From NCBI GenBank assembly GCA_048262255.1, contig JBLXFH010000001.1, forward strand, positions 1 through 64,000: DNA of 64,000 nt, read 5' to 3'. Both the position numbers and the translations under genes were made by a program. The notes beneath the pieces were generated by a model. The model saw nothing but the letters and a program-made list of their open reading frames with translations. It had not been told where the DNA came from and did not search any database. This document shows, one piece after another, positions 44,063-53,541 of the stretch. This DNA is from JABMNT01 sp048262255 (GTDB lineage Bacteria > Pseudomonadota > Alphaproteobacteria > Rhodospirillales > Casp-alpha2). Position 1 is the stretch's first letter. Every line of letters starts with the position of its first letter.

Positions 44063-44536
44063 TCAGACGAGTTGAATGGCCAGTTCTTCCAACTGGTCAA
44101 TACAGGTCTCCCAACCATCACGAAATCCCATATCTTCATGGCGCTGACGGTCTTCGGAAGTCTCATGCATGACTTTCGCCTTGTATGTTGTGGTGTCGCC
44201 ATCTTCTTCCATGGTGATCACCGCGGTCATCGGCAGTAAAGGCCCCGCCGGACGCCAGCCTTTTGACAGAACCGACGTAAAGACAATGCGGTTTTCGGGC
44301 ACCACGTCCAGAAAGAGGCCGGGATTATAAATCTCTTCGTCATCAGGCCCCCGCATCATCAATTCGAACGCCCCGCCAGACCTGAATTCAAAATCAAGGA
44401 CTTCCGCCATCCAGGGACGCGGGCACCACCAGCGCGCAAGATATTCCGGCTCGGCCCAGGCGCGCCATACGGCAGACCGCGGCGCACTCAGGGTTCGCGT
44501 TATCAGCACATCAAGGAATTGCGTATAGTCTTCCAT
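44063..44536 (-). CDS. SRPBCC/AHSA1-domain protein
   Basis: The 157-residue protein matches the Activator of Hsp90 homologue-1-like branch of the START/SRPBCC fold: ITRTLSAPRSAVWRAWAEPE, LARWWCPRPWM, GGAFELMMRGPDGEE-like segment, VVPENRIVFTSVL and a C-terminal GWETCIDQLEELA helix. These proteins bind hydrophobic small ligands. The specific ligand is unknown. It is divergent from purC across about 190 bp that should contain both promoters. Confidence 0.85.
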   Translation of the reverse strand: MEDYTQFLDVLITRTLSAPRSAVWRAWAEPEYLARWWCPRPWMAEVLDFEFRSGGAFELMMRGPDDEEIYNPGLFLDVVPENRIVFTSVLSKGWRPAGPLLPMTAVITMEEDGDTTTYKAKVMHETSEDRQRHEDMGFRDGWETCIDQLEELAIQLV

Positions 44537-44728
44537 CTGCAGAACTTATAAGACGCCGTAAGACAGGCCAATGACGAATTTTTAGAGAATAATCAGAAAA
44601 CGGCAATTAAACGGTCAGGCGTCGCCCGCGTCACTGTGATTGTCTTCGCCGCACACACCTGATATAGGAAAATCCGTATCGACAGGCGCCTTATATCATC
44701 GTGCCGCGCCCTACATAGGCATATGCAA

Positions 44729-45493
44729 ATGTCCCGACGCAGACAAATATACGAAGGCCACGGAAAAGTTCTTTTTGAAGGACCAGAGCCGGGGACTTTG
44801 GTTCAGCATTTCAAAGATGACGCCTACTCCGGTGGAGACACCAAACGCGGAACCATTACCGGAAAAGGGGTTCTCAACAACCGGATTTCCGAGTATCTGA
44901 TGCAGCGCTTGGGCGACATTGGTGTGCCGACGCATTTCATGCGCCGCCTCAATATGCGTGAGCAACTGATCCGTGAAGTCGAGATCATTCCGGTAACCGT
45001 CGTTGCCCGCAACGTTGTCGCCGGCTCGCTGGCTGAACGCTTCAAGCTGGAAGACGGCACCGCCCTGCCGCGCTCGATCGTAGAATTCTACTATAAATCC
45101 GAAGAAGCCAACTATCCGCTGGTCACCGAAGAACATATCACCGCTTTTGGCTGGGCGCATCCGCATGAACTGGACGAAATCATCGCCCTGTCGCTGCGGG
45201 TCAACGACTTTCTCTCCGGTCTGTTCCTGGGTGTTGGCCTGCGCCTGGTCGATTTCAAGCTGGAATTTGGCCGGCTTTGGGAAAACGAGAACATGCGCAT
45301 TGTTCTGGCTGACGAGATCAGCCCCGATAACTGCCGTCTGTGGGATTGCACGACGAACGAGCGCATGGACAAGGACCGCTTCCGCCGCGATCTTGGGCGG
45401 GTAGAGGAAGCCTATCAGGAAGTTGCCCGTCGTCTGGGCATTTTGCCGGAAAGCGGCCCGCGCGATATGCCGGGGCCGGAAGTCATGCAGTAA
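44729..45493 (+). CDS. purC: SAICAR synthetase (purC)
   Basis: PurC joins aspartate to CAIR with ATP in de novo purine synthesis. The 254-residue protein starts MSRRRQIYEG, with GVLNNRISEYLMQRLGDIGV, the PVTVVARNVVAGSLAERF block and LVDFKLEFGR and SPDNCRLWD typical of the family. The usual nucleotide-binding GKAK near residue 10 reads GHGK, while the remainder is well conserved. An in-frame ATG lies two codons upstream at 44723. purS and purQ follow, so it is the first gene of a purine operon. Confidence 0.92.
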   Translation: MSRRRQIYEGHGKVLFEGPEPGTLVQHFKDDAYSGGDTKRGTITGKGVLNNRISEYLMQRLGDIGVPTHFMRRLNMREQLIREVEIIPVTVVARNVVAGSLAERFKLEDGTALPRSIVEFYYKSEEANYPLVTEEHITAFGWAHPHELDEIIALSLRVNDFLSGLFLGVGLRLVDFKLEFGRLWENENMRIVLADEISPDNCRLWDCTTNERMDKDRFRRDLGRVEEAYQEVARRLGILPESGPRDMPGPEVMQ

Positions 45494-45518
45494 CCGATCT
45501 TGAGAAAAAGGACATAAA

Positions 45519-45758
45519 GTGAAAGCCCGTATCCACGTTACCTTAAAAAATGGCGTTCTCGACCCGCAAGGCAAAGCCGTCGAGCACGCGCTCGGCTCCC
45601 TTGGGTTCGATGGTGTCGAAGATGTCCGTCAGGGTAAATATATCGAGCTGGACCTGAGCGAGACCGATCCGGCAAAAGCCGAAGCGCAGGCGCTGGAGAT
45701 GTGTGAAAAATTGTTGGCCAATACCGTGATCGAGGATTACTCGGTCGAAATCGTCTAG
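45519..45758 (+). CDS. purS: FGAM synthase subunit PurS
   Basis: PurS is the small subunit that bridges PurQ and PurL in the three-part formylglycinamidine ribonucleotide synthase. The 79-residue protein has VTLKNGVLDPQGKAVEHALG, followed by GFDGVEDVRQGKYIELDL, typical of PurS. Translation starts at GTG with AAAGGA 7 bp upstream. It lies 25 bp after purC and 15 bp before purQ. Confidence 0.95.
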   Translation: MKARIHVTLKNGVLDPQGKAVEHALGSLGFDGVEDVRQGKYIELDLSETDPAKAEAQALEMCEKLLANTVIEDYSVEIV

Positions 45759-45773
45759 GGGGCCGGAACGGAC

Positions 45774-46463
45774 ATGAAAGCTGCCGTTATTGTATTTCCG
45801 GGGTCCAACTGCGACCGCGATATTCAGGTGTCCCTGCGCCAATCCATGGGCGCGGAACCATTGATGGTCTGGCATGGCGATTCGAGCTTTGACGATGTCG
45901 ATCTGATCGCGGTTCCGGGCGGATTCTCTTATGGAGACTATCTTCGCGCCGGAGCCATGGCCGCCAAATCGCCCGTCATGCGCGAAGTCATCGCGCGGGC
46001 CGAAAAAGGGGTTCCCGTTCTCGGCATCTGCAACGGCTTTCAGATTTTGACGGAAAGCGGATTGCTCCCCGGCGCTTTAATGCGTAACGCAGCGCTCAAA
46101 TATGTGTGCAAAGACGTCCACTTGCGCGTTGAGGCCAATAACACACCGTTTACACAAGGCTATAATTCAGGCGAAGTCCTTCGCATCCCCATCGCCCATC
46201 ATGATGGCAACTACTTTGCCGATGCCGAAACCCTGGACGAGCTGGAAAGCGAAAACCGCATCGCCTTTCGCTACACCACGCCAGCGGGCACAGAAGACGC
46301 AGCCGCGAACCCCAACGGTTCGCAACGCAATATCGCCGGTATCCTCAACAAGAACCGCAACGTCCTCGGCATGATGCCGCACCCGGAACGCCTGGCCGAT
46401 GCCGCACTTGGCGGCCACGACGGCAAACGGATGTTTGAGGGTTTGGTGCAGGCTTTAGGCTAG
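45774..46463 (+). CDS. purQ: FGAM synthase glutaminase subunit PurQ
   Basis: PurQ supplies ammonia from glutamine for FGAM synthase. The 229-residue class I glutaminase has the nucleophile Cys86 in LGICNGFQIL and the His-Glu pair in MMPHPERL, plus the N-terminal FPGSNCDRD block. It is 15 bp after purS. purL normally follows directly; here an unrelated 608-residue membrane protein intervenes. Confidence 0.96.
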   Translation: MKAAVIVFPGSNCDRDIQVSLRQSMGAEPLMVWHGDSSFDDVDLIAVPGGFSYGDYLRAGAMAAKSPVMREVIARAEKGVPVLGICNGFQILTESGLLPGALMRNAALKYVCKDVHLRVEANNTPFTQGYNSGEVLRIPIAHHDGNYFADAETLDELESENRIAFRYTTPAGTEDAAANPNGSQRNIAGILNKNRNVLGMMPHPERLADAALGGHDGKRMFEGLVQALG

Positions 46464-46561
46464 GTCTTTAGGTTTTTCAACCGAATTTCATTTATCAGTT
46501 GTTCTTGCGTTGATAGCATATACTATTACGTGAAAATATACTTGATAGAACTGCATCACTT

Positions 46562-48388
46562 ATGAACAATGCTACAAATGCACCAGGAGAAAACCCTCCC
46601 CTGATTCGATATGTCATTGCGTCTTTTGGAGCAATTTGTGGTGCGACGCTGTATACAATCAAGGCTTATGGCACAGGCCCCCTTGGCGTAGAATTTATTC
46701 CGGCCTTACCTTTAGCAATTTGCATTTTCATGGTTGTTGGCGCCTTATCTATTCAAGCTCACACTTGGAAAAAAGATGCCCTTTTCGCGATATCCTTAGG
46801 CCTGTTTTCTTTGATATTTTTTTATGCGGCCTACCTGTACGCTCCATATCCTGCAGATGAAGGGCATTCTATCGCACGCCCATCTCTTTTTGGGTTCAAC
46901 CGGGCTAACAGTTTTATACATTTTCTCGGATTCGGCGTTACATTTGTATTATTGATCGTCATTCCATTGGTGTTTTATCAGACGGCCCGGGATCAGTCGC
47001 GGCTGCGTTTTCCATATCATCAACTGTTCCTTCACGCATGGACGAACAAACTGGTGTTTTTTGTCGCCGTCTTTTTTTATGGAATCAGCTGTCTCATCCT
47101 GACTTTATGGGCCGGGCTTTTTAAACTGATTGGAATCGACTTTTTTAGTGAGCTTTTCACCAATTCTTGGTTCGTCTACATTTTCTCCGGCATGGCCCTA
47201 GGACTCGGCATATCGATAGCCCGTGAACGCCCGAGAATCATCCAGTCACTCCTCAATATTGTTTTGCTGTTATCCCGCGTCTTAGCGCCGGTTCTTGGGT
47301 CCGTCTTACTCTTGTTTTTGGCATTCGTACCATTCGTGGGTTTTCATGACGTACTCAATACGCGCCACCTTATCCCGCTCATGACAACCACCCTGTTTAT
47401 ATTTCTATTGCTCGAAAATGCCGTTATTCAAGGTTCGACATCAGAAGGAGGCTTTTCTAAAAATATCAACCGGTTGGTGATGGCCACAAACATTGCCCTT
47501 CCCCTTCTCGCAATTTTTTCCGCATACGCCTTATATCTGCGCATAGACCAATATGGGCTAACACCGAATCGTATTTATTTGGGCATAATCATATTCATTT
47601 CGTTGGCCTATAGTCTTTCCTACTGTATTTCCACATTGGTTTTAAAGCAGGGCTGGATCGAAGGTGCATATAAAGCAAATCCGCTTATTGCCGTGTTCAC
47701 ATTAGTTTGCGCCCTTGCGATCCATTTCCCGCCCTTTGAACCCTTAGCCCTGAGTGCAAAAAATCAAATTGACCGGTTGAGAGCAGGAAAAATCGCACCT
47801 ATTGATTTCGATTTCAGCTATTTGAAACTTAAGCTTGGTCCGGTGGGACGTTCCGCTTTCAAGGAAATTGCTGCTGACGACGTCTTGATGGGAAATCCCA
47901 TCATTGCCTCACGTATGAAATATACAGAGCAACTCAGGTCTTACAGGCCACGCGGAAACCGGAAGGCACGACCGTCAGTTCAATACGATAACCAAACGCT
48001 GGAAAACATTAGTGAATATATGATGATGGTGCCCAATGGTATGACGGCTCCGGACTCCATCGTTGCCGATTGGACAAAGACCTACCGGCAACAACTGATT
48101 ATTTGTAAAAAGAAGTCCGACACATCCTCAAAATCCTGCTGGATTATCAAAACCGATATAAATAAAGACGGACAACCGGATATCTTATGGTTCACCGGCG
48201 ACATCATCCTGACAAAACTGAAGACAAAAGGTGAGACATGGGCTGATGGTCCCTCTTTAAAGCTTGCTCAGGGCTTTATGAATCAGGACAAAGCTGAGAA
48301 ATTGCTCGATACACTGCACAGTTCCGGTTTTAAAATTGTCCCCAATGAAACGGATAACATCACCATTGGTGAATATCGTTTTAAATAA
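46562..48388 (+). CDS. DUF4153-like multi-pass membrane protein
   Basis: The 608-residue protein has about ten to twelve membrane segments in its first 400 residues, then a C-terminal soluble part of about 200 residues. The segments FGAICGATLYTIKAYGTG, FLGFGVTFVLLIVIPLVFYQ, FFVAVFFYGISCLILTLWAG and VLAPVLGSVLLLFLAFVPFV fit the DUF4153 family. The soluble tail includes DINKDGQPDILWFTGDI, resembling an FG-GAP/EF-hand-like loop, suggesting a periplasmic domain. The function is unknown. The gene is markedly AT-rich compared with purQ and purL and has no clear ribosome-binding site. Confidence 0.7.
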   Translation: MNNATNAPGENPPLIRYVIASFGAICGATLYTIKAYGTGPLGVEFIPALPLAICIFMVVGALSIQAHTWKKDALFAISLGLFSLIFFYAAYLYAPYPADEGHSIARPSLFGFNRANSFIHFLGFGVTFVLLIVIPLVFYQTARDQSRLRFPYHQLFLHAWTNKLVFFVAVFFYGISCLILTLWAGLFKLIGIDFFSELFTNSWFVYIFSGMALGLGISIARERPRIIQSLLNIVLLLSRVLAPVLGSVLLLFLAFVPFVGFHDVLNTRHLIPLMTTTLFIFLLLENAVIQGSTSEGGFSKNINRLVMATNIALPLLAIFSAYALYLRIDQYGLTPNRIYLGIIIFISLAYSLSYCISTLVLKQGWIEGAYKANPLIAVFTLVCALAIHFPPFEPLALSAKNQIDRLRAGKIAPIDFDFSYLKLKLGPVGRSAFKEIAADDVLMGNPIIASRMKYTEQLRSYRPRGNRKARPSVQYDNQTLENISEYMMMVPNGMTAPDSIVADWTKTYRQQLIICKKKSDTSSKSCWIIKTDINKDGQPDILWFTGDIILTKLKTKGETWADGPSLKLAQGFMNQDKAEKLLDTLHSSGFKIVPNETDNITIGEYRFK

Positions 48389-48489
48389 TTCCAAGACATC
48401 TGCACCATAATCCAGATCTGACATTGCCAATCCGGGCTCATCTGCTAAGAAAAGCAAGCCTTTTCACTCTCCTATAACAGAGACCCTGC

Positions 48490-50679
48490 ATGTCTGAAAT
48501 CACCCCTGAAGTCATCGCGTCGCACGGTTTTACCGCCGAAGAATACGGAAAAGTTCTGGAGATTATGGGCCGCGAGCCCAATATGACGGAGCTCGGCATT
48601 TTTTCGGTCATGTGGTCAGAGCACTGCTCCTACAAATCTTCAAAAAGGTGGCTCAAAACCCTGCCGACCGAGGCCCCCTGGGTGATTTGCGGGCCGGGCG
48701 AGAACGCCGGGATCATTGATATCGGCGACGGTCAGGCCGCTATCTTCAAGATGGAAAGCCACAACCACCCATCCTACATCGAGCCTTATCAGGGGGCGGC
48801 GACCGGTGTTGGCGGTATTTTGCGTGATGTCTTCACCATGGGAGCACGGCCTGTCGCCAATCTGAACGCGCTGCGCTTTGGCAGTCCGGATCATCCGAAA
48901 ACCAAACATCTGGTTTCCGGCGTTGTCGCGGGTGTTGGCGGATACGGCAACTGCGTCGGCGTGCCCACCGTTGGCGGTGAATGCGAATTTCACGAAAGCT
49001 ATAACGGCAATATTCTGGTTAACGCCATGACGGTTGGCATTGCGGATCAGGACAAGATTTTTTATTCCGCCGCCACCGGCGCCGGCAACCCGATTGTTTA
49101 CGTGGGCTCGAAAACCGGACGCGATGGCATCCATGGCGCAACCATGGCTTCGACCGAGTTTTCCGAAGATTCCGAGGCCAAACGCCCGACCGTTCAGGTC
49201 GGTGACCCGTTTACCGAAAAGTTGCTGATTGAGGCCTGCCTTGAGCTCATGCAGACCGATTGTATTATCGGCATTCAGGACATGGGGGCCGCCGGCCTGA
49301 CGTCGTCGAGCTTCGAGATGGCGTCAAAAGGCGGCGTTGGCGTTGAGCTTGATCTCGACAAGGTGCCGCAGCGCGAAGAGAACATGACGGCTTACGAGAT
49401 GATGCTTTCCGAAAGCCAGGAACGCATGCTCATGGTTTTGCGGCCCGGCACGGAAGCCAAAGCCGAAGCCATCTTCCGGAAATGGGAACTGGATTTCTCG
49501 GTGTGCGGCGCCCTGACCAATACGGGCCATATGGTGCTCCGGCACAAGGGCGAGATTGTTGCGGACCTGCCGATTGATCCGCTGGCTTCGGCCAGCCCGG
49601 AATATGACCGGCCCTGGATTGCGACACCCAAGCAGCCTTCCTTCGACTTAGCCTCATCACCAGCCCCCAATGATCTGCTGGCCACCTTGATGCAGATGAT
49701 GGGCTCGCCAGCTTTGGCTTCCAAACGCTGGATTTGGGAGCAATATGACCACATGGTCATGGGCGATACTTTGGGCCATGGGCGGCCCGGTGGCGATGCG
49801 GCGCTGGTTCGTGTGCACGGCACACCAAAAGCCCTTGCCATGACATCTGACTGCACGCCGCGCTACTGCTTTGCCGACCCGGTTGAAGGCGGCAAGCAGG
49901 CGGTAGCCGAAACATGGCGCAACATCACAGCAACCGGTGCCACACCGCTCGCCATTACCGACAATATGAATTTTGGCAATCCGGAAAAACCCGACATCAT
50001 GGGCCAGTTCGTCGGCTGTTGCGAAGGCATCAGTGCGGCCTGCATTGCTCTCGACTATCCCGTCGTCTCCGGCAATGTCTCGCTCTATAATGAAACCAAC
50101 GGACAGGGTATTTTACCAACACCGACAATTGGCGGCGTCGGCCTGATTGACGACGCTGCAAAATCCGTCGGCGTCGGCTTCACTGCGGATGACCATGACA
50201 TCGTCCTTATTGGAGACAGCCTTGGGCATCTTGGATGCTCGCTGTATCTGGATGTGATTGAGAACCGCACCGCCGGGGCGCCACCGCCCGTCGATCTGGC
50301 GGCCGAGCGCCGAAATGGTGATTTTGTCCGTGCACAAATTCAGGCGGGCGCCGTTAAGGCCTGCCATGATTTATCCGATGGCGGCCTTCTGGTCGGTCTG
50401 ACGGAGATGGCGCTGGCAGGTAACCGGGGTGCCGACTTGCTGGCTGCTGAGGATGGTTTGCCTTTCCATGCCTGGGCCTACGGGGAAGATCAGGGACGTT
50501 ATCTCGTGCAAACGCCCGATGCTGCGGTTTTGCTGGAGCAGGCTGCGCACATGGGCGTAACCGCGCGGGTCGTCGGAAAAACAGGCGGACAGGACATCCG
50601 GATCTCCAACCACGGCTCCTTACCACTCAGTGGTATTCGTCAAACCAATGAAAGCTGGATGCCGGAATATATGGGCTGA
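48490..50679 (+). CDS. purL: FGAM synthase large subunit PurL
   Basis: PurL converts FGAR to FGAM with ammonia from PurQ. The 729-residue protein is the small, PurS-dependent form: it starts with the family block EVIASHGFTAEEY, then FSVMWSEHCSYKSSK, and has two AIR-synthase-like halves with ATP motifs such as GPGENAGIIDIGDG and MGAAGLTSSSFEMA. Its length and lack of a fused glutaminase match the purS-purQ arrangement upstream. It is 101 bp after the intervening membrane gene. Confidence 0.96.
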   Translation: MSEITPEVIASHGFTAEEYGKVLEIMGREPNMTELGIFSVMWSEHCSYKSSKRWLKTLPTEAPWVICGPGENAGIIDIGDGQAAIFKMESHNHPSYIEPYQGAATGVGGILRDVFTMGARPVANLNALRFGSPDHPKTKHLVSGVVAGVGGYGNCVGVPTVGGECEFHESYNGNILVNAMTVGIADQDKIFYSAATGAGNPIVYVGSKTGRDGIHGATMASTEFSEDSEAKRPTVQVGDPFTEKLLIEACLELMQTDCIIGIQDMGAAGLTSSSFEMASKGGVGVELDLDKVPQREENMTAYEMMLSESQERMLMVLRPGTEAKAEAIFRKWELDFSVCGALTNTGHMVLRHKGEIVADLPIDPLASASPEYDRPWIATPKQPSFDLASSPAPNDLLATLMQMMGSPALASKRWIWEQYDHMVMGDTLGHGRPGGDAALVRVHGTPKALAMTSDCTPRYCFADPVEGGKQAVAETWRNITATGATPLAITDNMNFGNPEKPDIMGQFVGCCEGISAACIALDYPVVSGNVSLYNETNGQGILPTPTIGGVGLIDDAAKSVGVGFTADDHDIVLIGDSLGHLGCSLYLDVIENRTAGAPPPVDLAAERRNGDFVRAQIQAGAVKACHDLSDGGLLVGLTEMALAGNRGADLLAAEDGLPFHAWAYGEDQGRYLVQTPDAAVLLEQAAHMGVTARVVGKTGGQDIRISNHGSLPLSGIRQTNESWMPEYMG

Positions 50680-50791
50680 TCTACAAGTGTATATCGGTCA
50701 AAAAGAGCCAAATGCATGCCCTGTATGCTTGAATACATAAAAGCATTTCTCTACCTTAACCCTAAGCCGTCCAGCATGTTGGAGAGTGCCC

Positions 50792-52030
50792 GTGAATGTA
50801 ACATCAGAAGATGTTGTCAAGGTTGATAAAGCCAGTTGGCCACGCACCTCTGATGGTACGATTGATTGGGAGTCCGTTTTCGAGGATACAGAAAACGGCC
50901 TGATACCGGCGATTTCAACAGCAAAAACATCCGAAGGGCTGGTAAATTGTGCCGCAGCCATCACCGAAGCTCTTTTTTCACGCAGGAGCGATGAAGATAT
51001 TCGGGCGGGATATACGCGTGACCTTGCCAGTATTTCTCTTAAAAACACTTTAGATATAGATACGTTGCGCGATCAAATCATAACCTATTTGCGCGCGATA
51101 AAGTCTGATCGGACAAAACGGGCCGCCGACTGGGTCTCACACAAGACGCAAAGGCTCAAGGAGGAGCCACTTTCCAGCCAGGAAAGCGCCTTGACCGACG
51201 AAACGGAAATCCTCTTTCAGGAAGCCTTCTGCGAGCATCTGCAGCGCCGTTTCCAGGTCATGTGGAATGATGTTCCTCAGGTCCCATTCGATAATAAAAA
51301 GCTACCATTTCTTGTTTCTTCTGCCTTCGCGGTCCGTTACATGAACCTTGTCCGCAGTCAGCTCATAGCTGAAATCGTCCCAAGGTGCCGGCATATTATC
51401 TCGCACGCCCAGCAACTGGCGCTCGAAAAACGCGCGGCGTTCTTCCGTGAGAAAATGAAAGACCCCCTTGCACAAAAGGAACTCAACACCGTATGGGATT
51501 TCACTTGGGACGACATGATGACGGAAGACGAGATTCCCCAAAAGCCGGATATTGAAGAAAAAGGCATGCTCAAATCCTTGGTCAAAGCCGTAACATCCAT
51601 GGGCGAAATGGATGATGACGTCTACACCCTGGAAGACTGGAAGGAAGACGTAAAGGAGGTCAAAATTCAGCGCCGTGCCGCACGCGCCAACTGGGCCCGG
51701 CTGACCGCTCCCTCCGATGACTTTGATCCGCCTGTAGAAGCGGATCGGGCGCTGCTAAAAAGTATATTTTCAAAATCGGCGGGCAGCCTTCGCGATCAGT
51801 CTGCCGCCTTGCGCCAAATTGCCCAACAGGCGGAGAACGTTGGTAAAGCCTATGATGACTATTCAAAAGGAAAAGATTTGGAGATCCCCCTGCTCATCGT
51901 CTCCTATCAAAACCCCGATCTGTTTCTACGGGAAGGTCAGGTTTTGAAGACTGTCTTGCGCGGCCTTTCCAAATCCCGGAAAAAAGTGGCTCTTCCCCTT
52001 ATTGTCCGGTATTTGAATGATTATATCTAG
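50792..52030 (+). CDS. Unrecognised 412-residue soluble protein
   Basis: I do not recognise a family. The protein is hydrophilic, mostly helical and without signal peptide or membrane segments. Visible features are a charged N-terminus, a coiled-coil-prone centre (residues about 85-130 and 185-215, with QQLALEKRAAFFREKMKD), and a C-terminal segment SRKKVALPLIVRYLNDYI. The start is GTG at 50792, with GGAGAG about 6-7 bp upstream; an in-frame GTG at 50786 is less well placed. It lies alone between purL and bolA and is somewhat AT-richer than both. Confidence 0.7.
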   Translation: MNVTSEDVVKVDKASWPRTSDGTIDWESVFEDTENGLIPAISTAKTSEGLVNCAAAITEALFSRRSDEDIRAGYTRDLASISLKNTLDIDTLRDQIITYLRAIKSDRTKRAADWVSHKTQRLKEEPLSSQESALTDETEILFQEAFCEHLQRRFQVMWNDVPQVPFDNKKLPFLVSSAFAVRYMNLVRSQLIAEIVPRCRHIISHAQQLALEKRAAFFREKMKDPLAQKELNTVWDFTWDDMMTEDEIPQKPDIEEKGMLKSLVKAVTSMGEMDDDVYTLEDWKEDVKEVKIQRRAARANWARLTAPSDDFDPPVEADRALLKSIFSKSAGSLRDQSAALRQIAQQAENVGKAYDDYSKGKDLEIPLLIVSYQNPDLFLREGQVLKTVLRGLSKSRKKVALPLIVRYLNDYI

Positions 52031-52159
52031 AGCCCTTCTTCAGCCTGTTCTACAGAGGACGAATGGCAAAAGCGTATTTGGAGAAGGGTTGACCAATGCT
52101 ATGGAAACAGCCATATCCTAACTCTAACCTGTAACCCTTAAGAAAAAGGACCCATCCGA

Positions 52160-52399
52160 ATGGCTATGGACGCATCCGAAATCGAAAGCCTGATCAAGGA
52201 AAGCCTGCCCGACGCAAAAGTGACCATTGAAGACTTGCGCGGCGATGGCGATCATTATGCGGCTTATGTGACATCGGCCGCGTTTACCGGAAAATCCCGG
52301 GTCCAGCAGCATCAATTGGTCTACTCCGCCTTGAAAGGCCGAATGGGCAACGAACTTCACGCCCTGGCGCTGCAAACAAGCGCGCCAGAGAGCGTCTGA
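52160..52399 (+). CDS. bolA: BolA-family protein
   Basis: The 79-residue protein starts MDASEIESLIKESLPDAKVT and has the BolA block FTGKSRVQQHQLVYSALKGRM. This ends in a histidine that, in complexes with CGFS glutaredoxins, helps bind a 2Fe-2S cluster. AAAGGA lies upstream of the ATG. It is 26 bp before grxD, and the two products are expected to act as a pair in Fe-S trafficking. Confidence 0.94.
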   Translation: MAMDASEIESLIKESLPDAKVTIEDLRGDGDHYAAYVTSAAFTGKSRVQQHQLVYSALKGRMGNELHALALQTSAPESV

Positions 52400-52425
52400 T
52401 TATTTTTTTATCAAAAGGAGCTATT

Positions 52426-52761
52426 ATGAGCGACAATCCCGTACATGAGCGCATTCAATCCGAAATCGACAACAGCGATGTTGTTTTGTTTATGAAAGGC
52501 TCTCCCATGTTTCCGCAATGCGGATTCTCCGCTGCCGTCACCCATGCGCTGACAACGCTTGAAGTTAAATTCAAGGGCATTGACGTCCTACAGGACGGCG
52601 ACATCCGCCAGGGCATCAAGGAGTTTTCCAACTGGCCGACGATCCCGCAGCTTTATGTTAAAGGCGAGTTCATAGGCGGCTGCGACATCATCCGCGAAAT
52701 GTATGAAGCCGGTGAACTGCAGCAGTTGCTCAAGGACAAAGGCATCGAGTCCGCCGCCTGA
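52426..52761 (+). CDS. grxD: Monothiol glutaredoxin (CGFS type), GrxD
   Basis: The 111-residue protein has the CGFS motif in FPQCGFSAAV and the Pro-containing GSPMFP, WPTIPQLYVKGE and GGCDII blocks of monothiol glutaredoxins. These carry 2Fe-2S clusters and partner with BolA. AAGGAG precedes the ATG at 6 bp. An intrinsic terminator lies 20-50 bp downstream. Confidence 0.95.
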   Translation: MSDNPVHERIQSEIDNSDVVLFMKGSPMFPQCGFSAAVTHALTTLEVKFKGIDVLQDGDIRQGIKEFSNWPTIPQLYVKGEFIGGCDIIREMYEAGELQQLLKDKGIESAA

Positions 52762-52783
52762 TCGCCTCCCACCTCTATATATG

Positions 52784-52812
52784 AAAAAGGTCGCCTATTT
52801 GGCGGCCTTTTT
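52784..52812 (+). terminator. Intrinsic terminator after bolA-grxD
   Basis: A 12-bp stem, AAAAAGGTCGCC and GGCGGCCTTTTT (one wobble), with a 5-base loop and terminal T-run, 22 bp after the grxD stop. Confidence 0.88.
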
Positions 52813-52894
52813 TATGCCTGTAAAGGTCTATTGAAGTTTTCCAAGGATTTCCTTAAAATTATCTGCGCAAAATTAAGCGAATTGAAAGTTTATT

Positions 52895-53515
52895 GTGCCG
52901 GAAATTCAATTTACCTCCCTCGCATCTGCAGAGCGCAACCGCGTTGCCTTGGCCCGCGAGCGCGCCGAGAATGACCGCCGGGTTAGCCGCGACAAGCAAG
53001 CAACGGCGCATCGCGAAGATATCCAGGCGCGCAAGGAACTTACAAACAAGCAGGCGATCCGCACCGAAAGGAACATCCAGCGTCGACGCAATGATCTGGA
53101 GGAAGACTTTGAAGTTACTCTTCTGCGGTCCGAACACATCCGCCAGGCCGACACAATCGCCAATGATTCCGCCTTCCAGAACCGTCAGGATGCAATTACC
53201 AGTGAACTGGTTCAGCAGCGCGCCAGCCGGGCCGCCGTTTATGAAATTGGCTTAAGCGAATATGACGAAGGGCTGGCGCTCGACCAGCTCGACCCGGCAA
53301 CAAACAACGACCCGGCCCTTGGCATCGCCGAGCAAACATCAAGTTTCCGGCAGTTTCTGGCTGAACGCGATGACCGCCTCGCCGAACGCGCCCAGGACCA
53401 GCGCGACCGTTCCATCCAGCAACAGATTGATCTGCAGGTCGCCACCGACAATCTGCGCTCGACAAGCCCCGGCGGCGATTTGCCGCGCGGCGCTCTTGTC
53501 GATGTGTTTGGCTAA
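52895..53515 (+). CDS. Unrecognised charged coiled-coil protein
   Basis: The 206-residue protein starts with GTG and is rich in Arg, Glu and Gln; nearly all of residues 10-110 and 150-190 can form long charged helices (for example ERDDRLAERAQDQRDRS). It ends in a short Gly-rich tail, RSTSPGGDLPRGALVDVFG. No membrane segment or signal peptide is visible. I know no family for it. It is flanked by terminators on both sides, so it is an isolated unit, and its ribosome-binding site is weak. Confidence 0.6.
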   Translation: MPEIQFTSLASAERNRVALARERAENDRRVSRDKQATAHREDIQARKELTNKQAIRTERNIQRRRNDLEEDFEVTLLRSEHIRQADTIANDSAFQNRQDAITSELVQQRASRAAVYEIGLSEYDEGLALDQLDPATNNDPALGIAEQTSSFRQFLAERDDRLAERAQDQRDRSIQQQIDLQVATDNLRSTSPGGDLPRGALVDVFG

Positions 53516-53541
53516 ATCCTGAGCCATTCCCCGCGCCAACA

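Noticed and set aside
52032..52090. CCCTTCT/AGAAGGG repeat after the 412-residue gene as a terminator
   Set aside because: The loop would exceed 40 bases and no T-run follows.
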